From contig JAIOYW010000020.1 of the NCBI GenBank assembly GCA_021740915.1, positions 1 through 64,000 of the forward strand: 64,000 bases of DNA, given 5' to 3'. Made by a program: the position numbers and the translations under genes. Under the pieces are notes generated by a model, which did no database searches, was not told the origin of the DNA, and saw only the letters and a program-made list of their open reading frames with translations. This stretch comes from Ignavibacteriales bacterium (lineage in GTDB: Bacteria; Bacteroidota; Ignavibacteria; Ignavibacteriales; Melioribacteraceae). Numbering within the stretch: the first letter of the stretch is position 1; the number at the start of each line of letters is the position of its first letter. This document shows positions 26,763 to 35,836 of this stretch, piece by piece.

Positions 26763-28928
26763 CTACTTCATTATCTTTGTGTCCGGAGTGCCGAGTTCCT
26801 TCAGCAGTTCTGTCCCATCTCCGATATTCCCGACCACCCAAAGTACATAGCGGATATCAACCCCGATAGAGCGGCTGTAAGAATCATCCCATGCAAAATC
26901 GTTTATTGTAGCTTCGAATGCCCTGTCAAAATTCACACCGACAAGTTTGCCTTCAGAATTCAGAACGGGCGATCCGGAGTTTCCACCGGAAGTGTCAGTA
27001 TTATAAAGCATTGCAACAGGTATCCTGGGATTTTTATCATCAGCTAAGTATTGCTGATAGGTAGCTTTAACATTATCCGGAAGATAATAATCACCCGCCT
27101 GATGACTCTTTTCAAGTACTCCCGCAAGAGTGGTCAGCGGTTTATACTCCATTGCATCGGCAGGAGAATAGCCTTTGATCTCACCGTAAGTAAGCCGCAT
27201 TGTTCTGTTTGCATCAGGAATAAATCCTCTTTTATCCCAGAGCATCTTCACTTCTGTAAGGTCAGCATATAGTTTATTGAGTGTCCCTTCAAATTCTTCG
27301 TTTTTATGTGCAATCCCGCTTTTCTTTTCTGAAAGTGCAGTGAAAAAGTCGGCGATCTCTTTTGGGCAGGAAGCTAACGATTCCTGGTCGCTCATCAGAA
27401 CCTCAAGGCTGTCTTTATCAAGGGAGATAAGGAAATTAAAAACTATGCCGGCAGACTCAGAGGCGGAATATTTCCCGTTTTGAGTTATTATTTCTTTAAT
27501 TCCCGGAGTTTCTGCCCCTTCTGTGAACATATAATCCATGAATTTTCTTAGTGTTAAGGTATCCTTCTCCTTGAAATCGCCCGAAATCCTGCTCCTTGTA
27601 CGAATGAGGTTTTCTTCTTTATAGGCTGATATTCGTTTATCATCCTCTTTAAGGAGTTCCTGATTCATTTCATAAACAGCGGAAAAGGATGTTACCTCAG
27701 AACAAATCCGCGCCATAACCTGAAACCAAAGATCAGCCGCTGACTGTGAAGTATATTCCTCATAAGCTTTAGTAAGAGATGGGAACAGCATTCCATATTT
27801 TTCCTTCAGATCAGAATCGGAGTTGATGAAATTCTGTAATTCACGTTCTTCCTTAACTTTGGAGCTTATGAGGTCCAGTTTACGGATTCCCTTTAATTTT
27901 CCCCTGTAATTTTTTTCTCTGTTTGCAAGACTTTTAATAGTGGAAGCGTACTTCAGTCTGAGTGCATCAGATTCCTTACTGAGTTCTTCCATGTAATCTA
28001 TTGCATAAGCATAATGTTTCTGGATCAACGGTAATTCATATTCATTCTGATATCTCAGGAAGAATGATGGGCGGTGTCTGAATGTGCGGGCAGGATAACC
28101 CATTATAAAAACAAGATCATTCTCGGAAACACCTGTCGGATCAATTTCGAGAAATCTTTTGGGCCTGAAAGGAACATTTGTCGAATCGTATTTTTCAGAA
28201 GTGCCATCTTCCGATACATAAGCTCTTAAAAATGTAAAATCACCTGTGTGGCGTGGCCATACCCAGTTATCGGACTCTCCGCCGAATTCCCCGATGCTTC
28301 TCGGAGGGGCATAAACTATACGGATATCCTTGAGGGTTTTATAGACAAAGAGCACGTATGAACTTCCCGGGATCATTTCGGCGACAGATGCAGTGACTGA
28401 TGCGGATTCATTTGTGTTTTCCTTCTCGATTTCTTTCAAAACCCGGCTGAGTTTTTTCTTGCGGTCTGCTCCTGAGAGTCCTGTAATTGCCTCAAGGACT
28501 CTGACAGAAACATCACTGTATGATTCAATAATACTGGCAGTTATTCCTGCTGCGGGAATTTCCCCCTCACGGCTTTTGGAAGAAAACCCGTTTTCGAGGT
28601 AATTATTCTCAAGCGAACTTGCATCTGCAATGGCTCTGAATGCGCAGTGGTGGTTGGTAATAATGAGTCCTTCTCCTGATACAAAAGAACCGCTGCATCC
28701 GCTTAAATTAACCATTGCATCAACGAGGCTGATACTCCCGGGATTATATATATCCTCCGGTGAAATCCGGAATCCGGCTTTTTTAAAGTCGATTTTATTC
28801 AATTCGCTGAGCGGGTACATTCCCTCTTCCGGGGATGCGGGCAGAAAGCCGGAAAAAACAATAAAAATAAAAGCGAGTGAAAAGAGTTTGATATATTTTC
28901 TGGTTATTGAAATTGAACTAATTTGCAT
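26763..28928 (-). CDS. S46 family dipeptidyl-peptidase (DPP7/DPP11-like)
   Basis: A 721-residue exported serine exopeptidase that removes dipeptides in the periplasm. Signal peptide: KLFSLAFIFIVFSGFLPASPEE. Catalytic His in TNHHCAFRAI, Asp in SDNWVWPRHTGDF, Ser in SGGNSGSPVLN. Just after the Ser block the sequence is VGVNFDRAFEA; in the family an Arg at this place (rather than Gly) is linked to preference for acidic residues, so a DPP11-like specificity is possible. A TTG at 28958 would add ten codons, but ATG 28928 follows GAGAGAATA and is preferred. It should feed amino-acid catabolism along with the secreted protease. Confidence 0.95.
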   Translation of the reverse strand: MQISSISITRKYIKLFSLAFIFIVFSGFLPASPEEGMYPLSELNKIDFKKAGFRISPEDIYNPGSISLVDAMVNLSGCSGSFVSGEGLIITNHHCAFRAIADASSLENNYLENGFSSKSREGEIPAAGITASIIESYSDVSVRVLEAITGLSGADRKKKLSRVLKEIEKENTNESASVTASVAEMIPGSSYVLFVYKTLKDIRIVYAPPRSIGEFGGESDNWVWPRHTGDFTFLRAYVSEDGTSEKYDSTNVPFRPKRFLEIDPTGVSENDLVFIMGYPARTFRHRPSFFLRYQNEYELPLIQKHYAYAIDYMEELSKESDALRLKYASTIKSLANREKNYRGKLKGIRKLDLISSKVKEERELQNFINSDSDLKEKYGMLFPSLTKAYEEYTSQSAADLWFQVMARICSEVTSFSAVYEMNQELLKEDDKRISAYKEENLIRTRSRISGDFKEKDTLTLRKFMDYMFTEGAETPGIKEIITQNGKYSASESAGIVFNFLISLDKDSLEVLMSDQESLASCPKEIADFFTALSEKKSGIAHKNEEFEGTLNKLYADLTEVKMLWDKRGFIPDANRTMRLTYGEIKGYSPADAMEYKPLTTLAGVLEKSHQAGDYYLPDNVKATYQQYLADDKNPRIPVAMLYNTDTSGGNSGSPVLNSEGKLVGVNFDRAFEATINDFAWDDSYSRSIGVDIRYVLWVVGNIGDGTELLKELGTPDTKIMK

Positions 28929-29017
28929 TATTCTCTCATTTATCTGATTAAAGTGCAAATATATGAAGTTTGTAAATAATTAGAGCAGGCTTTTAAATTG
29001 AAAATCAGGCGGAAAAA

Positions 29018-30487
29018 TTGGCGGATTTTATAATTATTGGCGCAGGTTATGGCGGACTGGCATCAGGTGCGCTCCTTGCGAATTCGGGATTTGAAGTGCA
29101 GGTTCTCGAGTCGCATGTTTATCCCGGCGGCTGCGCTTCATATTTCAAAAGGAAAGAATTCCTTTTTGATGTCGGAGCAACAACTTTAAGCGGTGTGAAA
29201 GCAGATCAGCCCCTCAGTATGCTTTTTGACGAATTAAATCTGAAACCTGATTTAATTAGAATTGACCCGGGAATGATAATCAGAATGGATGGAAAAGAAC
29301 TGCGGCGATTTTCAGATCAGGAAGCATGGACAAACGAAACTGAGCAGATATTTAAGATCGATGGCATTGGAAAGTTTTGGGATAAAGTTTATAAGACTGA
29401 TTCAATTGTGTGGGAATTGCTGAAAGAAAACAAATTACTTCCGCCCGCCAATCTTCGGGAGCTTGTAACTTTGATCAAACCAGTAAACCTTAAGGGTATC
29501 CGGATTTTACCGGGATTATTCAAATCGTTCGGGAGTGTTCTTTCTTCAATGCAATTAAAAACCACGCAAAAATTTCATCGATTTATTGATGAGCTGCTTC
29601 TGATAACGGCACAAAACACAGCGTTAAAAACACCCTGGACTTTAGGCGCAATGGGACTTGCGTATCCCGCTGAAACTTATTATCCGTCCGGAGGAATGTT
29701 CAGACCCGCCAAATTGCTTGAAGAGAAGATTCTGTCATCCGGAGGAGCAGTCCGTTATAAAGAAAAAGTGGTTTCAGTTGAACAACACAAAGATTATTAC
29801 TTTGTAAAGACAGCCAAAGGAAACCGTTACAAGGCAAAGGGAATTATCTCAAATATCCCGGTTTGGAATATGTCCGCTATTACTGATGGAGCAATTTCAA
29901 ATTATTTTGAAAAAATCGCGGGGCGTACAGGCGCTGCATGGGGAGCGGTCACTTTGAATTTTGCGATTGAAAGCGCGAAAGAGTTGGAATCTTTATACTA
30001 CCAGATTCACACAAAAGAAAAAGTGCCGCACTGTCATTCGCAGTCATTTTTTGTTTCATTTTCAGCCGCTGCAGACAGACTTAAAGCCCCCGTTGGCTGG
30101 AGAAGTGTAACGATTTCCCTGCACAGTGAAGCCGCGCAGTGGTTCGGACTAAGTAAACCGGAATATGAGCGCAGAAAAAGTCAGATAAAAGATGCGATTC
30201 TCAAGGAATTCCGGGCGGCATTTCCTGAGTTTGATGGATGCAGAATCGAGCATGTCCTTCCCGGTACGCCGGTTACTTTTCAGTTTTATACGCAGAGGCA
30301 TATCGGTTTTGTCGGAGGCATTCCTCATTCCATTGAAAACAGTCTTCTGAAATTCCCGCCCAACAAAACACCGTTTAATAATTTCTACATGGCAGGCGAT
30401 ACAGTTTTCCCGGGACAGGGAACTCCCGCTGTTGTCCTTGGGGCTATAATGGTGTGGCGGAGGGTGATGGGAGAAAAAGGCTTTTAA
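29018..30487 (+). CDS. FAD-dependent carotenoid isomerase/desaturase-like oxidoreductase (CrtISO/CrtI superfamily)
   Basis: A 489-residue flavoprotein. The N-terminal dinucleotide fold is IIIGAGYGGLASGALLA, followed by VLESHVYPGGCASYF; the C-terminal FAD contact is AGDTVFPGQGTPAVVLGAI, the FPGQG form typical of the CrtISO/CrtH branch. It starts at TTG 29018 after GGCGGAAAAA. It is 25 kb from the main carotenoid operon (55876-63417) and may supply its cis-trans isomerisation step, or act on a different terpenoid. Specific reaction is not determined. Confidence 0.85.
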   Translation: MADFIIIGAGYGGLASGALLANSGFEVQVLESHVYPGGCASYFKRKEFLFDVGATTLSGVKADQPLSMLFDELNLKPDLIRIDPGMIIRMDGKELRRFSDQEAWTNETEQIFKIDGIGKFWDKVYKTDSIVWELLKENKLLPPANLRELVTLIKPVNLKGIRILPGLFKSFGSVLSSMQLKTTQKFHRFIDELLLITAQNTALKTPWTLGAMGLAYPAETYYPSGGMFRPAKLLEEKILSSGGAVRYKEKVVSVEQHKDYYFVKTAKGNRYKAKGIISNIPVWNMSAITDGAISNYFEKIAGRTGAAWGAVTLNFAIESAKELESLYYQIHTKEKVPHCHSQSFFVSFSAAADRLKAPVGWRSVTISLHSEAAQWFGLSKPEYERRKSQIKDAILKEFRAAFPEFDGCRIEHVLPGTPVTFQFYTQRHIGFVGGIPHSIENSLLKFPPNKTPFNNFYMAGDTVFPGQGTPAVVLGAIMVWRRVMGEKGF

Positions 30488-30639
30488 GAATATTCCCCGA
30501 ATTGGTTTAATAGCTTTTTGATTTGAATAACATTAGATAAGTTTAGCGGAGGAAAAAAAGAAAAAAGTAATCAGATATTCTCGTGGGACTTTAGGGACAA
30601 AGACAACGCGGTCCGTCGTGTTCCCAAAGTTCAAAAAAA

Positions 30640-30975
30640 AGTGGAAATATCACTGTATGCTTCCCGGGCTGTTCATCCGCAAGAATTCTAACGGCTTATA
30701 AATATTATAATAATCACGTAATATTTATAATTGTATTTTCCGGGAGCATAATGTAACGGCACTTTTTACCCCTTTCCTGCCTTATATGTATCCTCATTGC
30801 CGCCGAATCAATATCCATTATGGTGAGATTTATAAATTCATTCAGCTTAATCCTGCTGAATATATTAGTATAAAAATTGCCTTGTGCCTGATGTTTTCAA
30901 TAAATTCAAGAAAGAGTTTGACCGAGGAAAGATAGTTTTCTATCGTTTGTTCTGAGTAGTTTTCAACTTGTAACA
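30640..30975 (-). pseudogene. Decayed XerD-like tyrosine recombinase
   Basis: Read on the minus strand in shifting frames: an N-terminal core-binding piece (NYSEQTIENYLSSVKLFLEF), then HKAIFILIYSAGLS, a frame change, LNEFINLTIMDIDSAAM and RQERGKKCRYIMLPE, a stop, then LRDYYNIYKPLEFL in another frame. This order (YSxxTIxxYLxxxxxF, LxYSAGLRxxE, GKxxKxRxxxLP, LRxYYKxYKP) follows the integrase family close to IS91-associated XerD proteins. Most of the middle and the catalytic C-terminus are missing. It cannot be functional. Confidence 0.75.
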
Positions 30976-31050
30976 TCCGATCAAAGCTTAACAAAATTTA
31001 TTGCTTTATCAAAAATATTAGTGTATTTTACGTAATATATACAAATAAAT

Positions 31051-31099
31051 ATAACTTATATTCCTGCTATATACAATTGGGTATAGCGGGATGTTACCG
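31051..31099 (+). other. Compact attC-like site at the left edge of the cassette region
   Basis: ATAAC at 31051, then CCTGCTATATAC pairing imperfectly with GTATAGCGGG (31081-31090) around AATTGG, ending in GTTACCG (31093-31099). The bases after it (CAATACTAAAAAACGAC) resemble those after site D (GCATTTTAAAACGAC). It would mark the start of a Zorya-bearing cassette. Confidence 0.5.
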
Positions 31100-31186
31100 C
31101 CAATACTAAAAAACGACGACAGTGCAATATGATGAGACAACAAAACCATGCAACGAAAGTGAAAATTTTGAATCAATATATTTAAT

Positions 31187-32605
31187 ATGGCTACATACAC
31201 AATTGTAATTTACAGTCTAATAATTGGCTGGACACTTTTCTCAATTTATTATATCTATCGAGTTTGGGCTCAGAAGAAAGTAATTAATTATGTATATGAA
31301 TCAATTCCGACTGTTTTCACTACACTTGGAGTATTAGGAACATTTGTAGGTATTTATTTCGGACTACAACATTTTGATGTAGATAAAATTACAGAAAGTA
31401 TTCCGCCACTATTGGAAGGTATGAAAACAGCTTTTTCCACTTCAATTTGGGGTATTGTACTTTCTTTAATATTTGGCAAAGCCTCTCAAATTATCCTGCA
31501 TGGTGTTGAACAAAAATCACCACCCAAACCTACTGATGAACTTGCCGCTCTGCAAGAAATAACATTATTACTAAAAGAAGGAAATAAAAAATCAAATGAT
31601 AATTTGCTATTACTTAACAAATCCCTTATTGGCGAAACAGATGATAGTATCTCTACTCAAATAATAAAGCTTAGAAATCAATTTACTGAATTTGATAATA
31701 AACAAGATTTTCAAAATAAAACTTTAGAGAAAGTTCAATTAGCACTTGGTGGTGATGGAGAAACAAGTTTGTTGACACAAATACAGAAGTTAAGAGCCGA
31801 GCAAAATGAATATTCAAAAGACAACAAGAAAAACATTGATTGGATTATTGAATCAATGAACAAAAATAATGAACTTATACGGCAGAAATTTGATGAGTTT
31901 TCCGAACTTTTAGCTAAAAACAATACAGAAGCATTGGTCGAAGTAATGAAAGATGCTACTGAACAGTTTAATGCTCAGATGTCTGCATTAATTGAAAAAT
32001 TAGTTCAAGAAAACTTCAAAGAGCTAAATAATAGCGTACAGCGAATGAATCAGTGGCAACTTGAAAATAAGGAGATGATTATTTCGCTGACAAATCAATT
32101 TAAAGAAGTTTCTAATGAATTTGCAATTTCGTCAGTTGCTATTAAAGAGATTACGGAAAACACAACAAAGCTTACAAATGAAAACAGTCATTTAACTAAA
32201 CTAATTGAAGAACTTCAAAAAGTTCTTATTGATGACACTAAATTTCAAGAAATTGTTGGAAAACTTGCAACAACTATAGATACACTACAAGAAAATACAG
32301 AAGCATTTGACGAGACAACAGAAAAGTTGAATACATGGGTTAAAAACCAAATGAATTTTAGCGATAGCGTTGCCAAATTACTTACAAGGTTAGAAAATAT
32401 TGATAAAATCAAAGACATAAACGAAGTATTTTGGGAAAACACTAAAAAACAACTTAATGAAGGTGTAGGTGTGATTGAAAAAGCGAGCAAAAGACTTTCA
32501 AATGACCTTGAAAATATCAACTCTGAATTTTATGAAAGATTAAATGATACTCTTCAAAATCTTGACACTCTGATTCAGAGAATTATTGCCAACTATAAAA
32601 AATAA
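31187..32605 (+). CDS. zorA: ZorA-like MotA/ExbB-type channel protein with long coiled tail
   Basis: A 472-residue protein. Residues 5-25, 40-61 and 83-104 are membrane helices; TLGVLGTFVGIYFGL and GMKTAFSTSIWGIVLSLI carry the MotA/TolQ/ExbB proton-channel pattern. Residues 110-472 are a long, charged helical tail, as in the ZorA intracellular tail. ZorA and ZorB form an ion-driven membrane motor in Zorya anti-phage systems. There are no flagellar or Tol genes around, and zorB and an HNH nuclease gene follow at 5 and 1 nt spacing, which rules strongly for Zorya. The start is ATG 31187, after a poor ribosome site. Confidence 0.88.
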   Translation: MATYTIVIYSLIIGWTLFSIYYIYRVWAQKKVINYVYESIPTVFTTLGVLGTFVGIYFGLQHFDVDKITESIPPLLEGMKTAFSTSIWGIVLSLIFGKASQIILHGVEQKSPPKPTDELAALQEITLLLKEGNKKSNDNLLLLNKSLIGETDDSISTQIIKLRNQFTEFDNKQDFQNKTLEKVQLALGGDGETSLLTQIQKLRAEQNEYSKDNKKNIDWIIESMNKNNELIRQKFDEFSELLAKNNTEALVEVMKDATEQFNAQMSALIEKLVQENFKELNNSVQRMNQWQLENKEMIISLTNQFKEVSNEFAISSVAIKEITENTTKLTNENSHLTKLIEELQKVLIDDTKFQEIVGKLATTIDTLQENTEAFDETTEKLNTWVKNQMNFSDSVAKLLTRLENIDKIKDINEVFWENTKKQLNEGVGVIEKASKRLSNDLENINSEFYERLNDTLQNLDTLIQRIIANYKK

Positions 32606-32610
32606 AAAAT

Positions 32611-33348
32611 ATGGCATTGGCTAAAGGTAAAGGCAGTAGTAATGAAAGTAATTGGATTTCATTCTCAGATATAATGACTGGGTTAATGGTTATATTTATG
32701 TTTATTGCCATTTCATATATTGTAGAAGTTCAAAAAAAACAAAAAGAAAGAGATATTATATTTGAAGAATTTAAGGCGACTAAAGAGCAATTATATGCAG
32801 AATTAGAAAATGAATTTAAAGATGATTTCAAAGAATGGCAGGTTGAATTAGACAAAGACTTATCAATAAAATTCACTAATCCCGAAGTACTTTTTGAATC
32901 AGGTCAAACGAATATTCGACCCTATTTTGCACAGATATTGACTGAATTTTTCCCACGATATTTTACAATTCTTATGCAAGAGAAATACAAAAATAAAATT
33001 GCAGAAATTAGAATTGAAGGGCATACTGATACAGTTGCTGCATTAATATTTGACAACGACCCTTATATTGGAAATATCATGCTATCCCAATTAAGGTCAG
33101 CTCAAGTTTTAAAATATTTCAGAAACATGGACTATTATAAAAATTTAAGTTCAAAAGATGAACAGCGTTTACAATTTTGGATAACCGCAAATGGTTTGTC
33201 ATTTGGGCGGACATTAGATGATAACAAACAATTAACTGCATTAACAGGTAAGAAGGCAAACAATAATTATTCTCGCAGAGTTGAATTTAGAATAATTACA
33301 ACAAGTGAAACACTTATAGAGCAAGTCCTAAAAGAAATTTCAAAATAA
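32611..33348 (+). CDS. zorB: ZorB-like MotB/OmpA-domain stator protein
   Basis: A 245-residue protein. A single membrane helix (about 18-40) begins WISFSDIMTGLMVIFMF, with Asp20 at the place of the MotB proton-carrying Asp. Residues 85-235 are an OmpA/MotB peptidoglycan-binding domain: IRIEGHTDT, LSQLRSAQVLKYF and SRRVEFRI. It pairs with the ZorA-like protein encoded 5 nt upstream. In Zorya, ZorA5B2 complexes sense cell-envelope changes at phage entry and drive rotation; that role is inferred from the family. Confidence 0.9.
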   Translation: MALAKGKGSSNESNWISFSDIMTGLMVIFMFIAISYIVEVQKKQKERDIIFEEFKATKEQLYAELENEFKDDFKEWQVELDKDLSIKFTNPEVLFESGQTNIRPYFAQILTEFFPRYFTILMQEKYKNKIAEIRIEGHTDTVAALIFDNDPYIGNIMLSQLRSAQVLKYFRNMDYYKNLSSKDEQRLQFWITANGLSFGRTLDDNKQLTALTGKKANNNYSRRVEFRIITTSETLIEQVLKEISK

Positions 33349-33349
33349 T

Positions 33350-34168
33350 ATGTTATATCAATTTGAAATATTAGACAAAAAGCTTGATGAATGGGGATTC
33401 CCAATCATAAATGGCAATAGTGGATTTCAATCAATTAGGACAGACTTTAAAAAAGCGTATAAAGCTGGTAAGATAGAGTTTCGAGAAGATGGTATATATT
33501 TAATTCACGACGGTCAAGAATGGAAAGGTTATATATATATGCCTACTTATCGGGTTGAAAAGTATGGACAGGTTTCACGATTTCATTTGAAAAGGTGTTC
33601 GGTCATTGATGATTTTATCACAAGCGGTATGTTTAATACTTATTATCATTGGTCTAATAACGCACACAATGATATAATTGATAGGGATACAAAAAAAGTT
33701 CATAAGGAACAAACTCTTCAACTTTGTAGTAAATGTCGTGAAGAACTTTTTGATGATATTGTAGATACCGAAGATTTTTTTAACACCCTTGCATCAGACG
33801 ATTCTAATGATTCAGATATTGAGATTGATATTTTTGGATATGCCCGAGAATGGCAAAAGATAAGTAAAAATTACAGAGCTAAACAAGATTTTAAATGCGA
33901 ATCATGCTCTATTCAGATTACAAACCCAGTAGATAGAAGATATTTACATACTCACCATAAAAACGGCGATAAAACTAATAACAAAGAATCAAATTTAGAA
34001 TGTTTATGCATTCTCTGTCATTCTTATAAGGATATTAGGCACGAAGAATATTTTGATAAAAAAAGAATGTTAAAAGAAATCAGTGCATTTGTAAAATCAT
34101 ATCGAACTGATTTGGCGAAAATTAATAATCCATATCTTAAAAGGTATGACAATGAACAAATTAAATAA
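33350..34168 (+). CDS. HNH endonuclease, ZorE-like effector
   Basis: A 272-residue cytoplasmic protein, ATG one base after the zorB stop. The C-terminal third holds the HNH fold: CESC (183-186), LHTHHKNGD with H200/H202/H203, then NLECLCILCH (C220, C223). A second Cys set, KRCS (C83) and LCSKCREEL (C126/C129), suggests a zinc-binding N-terminal module. Type II Zorya consists of ZorA, ZorB and the HNH protein ZorE, so the gene order matches. Equivalence to ZorE is by position and domain, not by sequence comparison. Confidence 0.82.
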   Translation: MLYQFEILDKKLDEWGFPIINGNSGFQSIRTDFKKAYKAGKIEFREDGIYLIHDGQEWKGYIYMPTYRVEKYGQVSRFHLKRCSVIDDFITSGMFNTYYHWSNNAHNDIIDRDTKKVHKEQTLQLCSKCREELFDDIVDTEDFFNTLASDDSNDSDIEIDIFGYAREWQKISKNYRAKQDFKCESCSIQITNPVDRRYLHTHHKNGDKTNNKESNLECLCILCHSYKDIRHEEYFDKKRMLKEISAFVKSYRTDLAKINNPYLKRYDNEQIK

Positions 34169-34178
34169 AGCACATGGC

Positions 34179-34308
34179 GGTAACAACGGGTATAAAACAT
34201 TTGGCGGTCGGTGGTTTATCAAGCGTTTCAGCTCGTATCAAAAGTAGTTGTAACTTGATAGGAAATCGCTTCGAAATGCCAAACGTTTCATACACGCAAC
34301 CGTTGTAA
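34179..34308 (+). other. attC-like site A
   Basis: Begins GGTAAC ten bases after the HNH stop and ends GTTGTAA. Outer arms CAACGG (34184) and CCGTTG (34300) pair exactly; TATAAAAC (34191) pairs with GTTTCATA (34285) with one mismatch; TTTGGC pairs with GCCAAA (34278). The middle is unpaired. The left end is almost the same as site C. Confidence 0.7.
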
Positions 34309-34327
34309 TCCATTTTAAACCAAGACA

Positions 34328-34849
34328 ATGAATAATACAATTGACAAACTTAAAAGAATAAAAGTAGATGCCTTGTATGGCAAGAAAAAACACTTTAACG
34401 CTGCCGTCAGAATTGAAAAAACACATTTACGAATTGGGGTTCCTCTTATAATTATTAATGTAGTGACAGGTTCTCTACTTTTTTCCGTTCTGACTGACAA
34501 CACAACAAATTGGGTAAAATATATTCCTTTGGTTTTGGCATTTATTGCTGCCCTGTTAAGTGGATTTCAAACCTATTTCAACCTACCCAAAAAAGTAGAG
34601 GGTCACAGAAGAGTTGGAAATAAGCACCTTTCAGTTATGAAAAAATGTGACAGATTACAGGGGTACATCGCAGATAACCTAATAACTAACAATGATTTGG
34701 TTCTTAGAATTGAAGAATTAGCTACCGAAATTGAAGAAATAAATAAAGAGGCTGAGTCATATCCGACTTCAAAAAAGGATTATGAACTAGCAAAAAAAGG
34801 AATCGAAACCGGAGAAGAAACTTACACTTCAACAGAATTAGAAATTTGA
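34328..34849 (+). CDS. SLATT-domain 2TM effector protein
   Basis: A 173-residue protein with two membrane helices (about 36-56 and 62-84), a short basic N-terminal helix and a C-terminal helical region (EIATEIEEINKEAE-type, strongly charged). This is the plan of SLATT proteins, which are predicted pore-forming effectors paired with SMODS nucleotidyltransferases or SLOG proteins. The nucleotidyltransferase gene follows 1 nt later. It would be triggered by a cyclic nucleotide and depolarise the membrane; this is family-based inference. Confidence 0.85.
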   Translation: MNNTIDKLKRIKVDALYGKKKHFNAAVRIEKTHLRIGVPLIIINVVTGSLLFSVLTDNTTNWVKYIPLVLAFIAALLSGFQTYFNLPKKVEGHRRVGNKHLSVMKKCDRLQGYIADNLITNNDLVLRIEELATEIEEINKEAESYPTSKKDYELAKKGIETGEETYTSTELEI

Positions 34850-34850
34850 T

Positions 34851-35645
34851 ATGGCAAGTTCAATCGATACATATTTGAGAGATTTATCATACTCTTTTTA
34901 TCTAAAAAAAGATTCAACAGAGATTTCAAAAATAAATACATCAAAAACAAACTTGTTAGCAAACCTCGACAAAGAACTTGGAATTCTAATAAAACGAAGA
35001 TTTGTTTTTGGTTCTTATGACAGAGACACAATTTTGCCAAGGTCAATCGATAGCAAATCTGATATTGATATCATGGTTGTTTTTAATCATACAGACTATG
35101 AAAGAACACCTGAAACTTACAGAGCTTGGTTAATAAATTTTGGAGACAAATACTACAAAAACAGATACGGCTCAGAAGTAGTCCGCTCTTTTCCAACAGT
35201 AACAATTAGACTCGGAAATATTCACTTCGACCTTGTTCCTGCAAAAGAAGAAAGTATCTATCCCTATATTCCGGGTGCTTATGGATGGCAATCAACAGAC
35301 CCAAATGATGTAAAGACAAAACTTACAGAAGCGAACACAAAATATAATCAAGTAGTAAGACCAATAATACGTTTACTAAAAGCTTGGAATTGTACTCATG
35401 GCTACCCATTTGATTCTTATCAACTTGAATTAGAAATAACTCAAATGAATTTTCACGGAGATAATGTTCAGAGCGGATTTTTCTGGGCAGTGAGACACTT
35501 GTCAACTAGTTGGAGTGACCCACAAACAAAAACAGACAAAATCAATAGTTTAAGATATAATATTGATAAAGTAGCAGAATCATTAGAAGCCTATGATGTT
35601 ACTGCTGCAAAAAGGTGGTTACATAGAGTTCTTCCATATGGATAA
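34851..35645 (+). CDS. SMODS-type nucleotidyltransferase (CD-NTase)
   Basis: A 264-residue enzyme of the cGAS/DncV-like family. The active site is FVFGSYDRDT (Gly54-Ser55) followed by SKSDIDIMVVF with metal ligands D71 and D73, and a third acidic residue D127 in NIHFDLVP. The rest fits the OAS1-like helical part. It should make a cyclic oligonucleotide on phage infection and activate the SLATT protein encoded 1 nt upstream. No Cap2/Cap3 or HORMA genes are present, so this is a two-gene CBASS-like unit. Confidence 0.9.
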   Translation: MASSIDTYLRDLSYSFYLKKDSTEISKINTSKTNLLANLDKELGILIKRRFVFGSYDRDTILPRSIDSKSDIDIMVVFNHTDYERTPETYRAWLINFGDKYYKNRYGSEVVRSFPTVTIRLGNIHFDLVPAKEESIYPYIPGAYGWQSTDPNDVKTKLTEANTKYNQVVRPIIRLLKAWNCTHGYPFDSYQLELEITQMNFHGDNVQSGFFWAVRHLSTSWSDPQTKTDKINSLRYNIDKVAESLEAYDVTAAKRWLHRVLPYG

Positions 35646-35656
35646 AAGAAAAAAAC

Positions 35657-35792
35657 GGCATACAACACAGTACATATTGCAGGGCGGGGTTTGGTGGTAC
35701 GCCAACCGCGGATTCTCGTTTCGCAGTTCCGTGTCCTTCGAACAGGAACGCTCTCCAAAATCCGCCCCGACAACATGTACCAACCGTTAGCA
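35657..35792 (+). other. attC-like site B
   Basis: Starts GGCATACAAC 12 bases after the nucleotidyltransferase stop and ends GTTAGCA (35786-35792). GTACAT (35670) pairs with ATGTAC (35775) and GGGCGG (35682) with CCGCCC (35762); the next gene starts 45 bases later. Confidence 0.7.
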
Positions 35793-35836
35793 ACCATTTT
35801 AAAACCGACAGCGAGCCAATTGCCAATTGAAAGATA

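Larger units (their letters stand above)
30488..31186. other. Gene-free stretch at the left edge of the accessory island
   Basis: About 700 bases between the flavoprotein and the Zorya-like operon. It contains a wrecked tyrosine recombinase on the minus strand (30640-30975) and a compact attC-like hairpin (31051-31099). The base composition becomes clearly more AT-rich from here on. Nothing else is supportable. Confidence 0.6.

Noticed and set aside
31187-33348. Flagellar MotA/MotB or TolQ/TolR-ExbB/ExbD pair
   Set aside because: No flagellar, Tol or TonB genes nearby; the first protein has a very long helical tail and an HNH gene follows, which fits Zorya.
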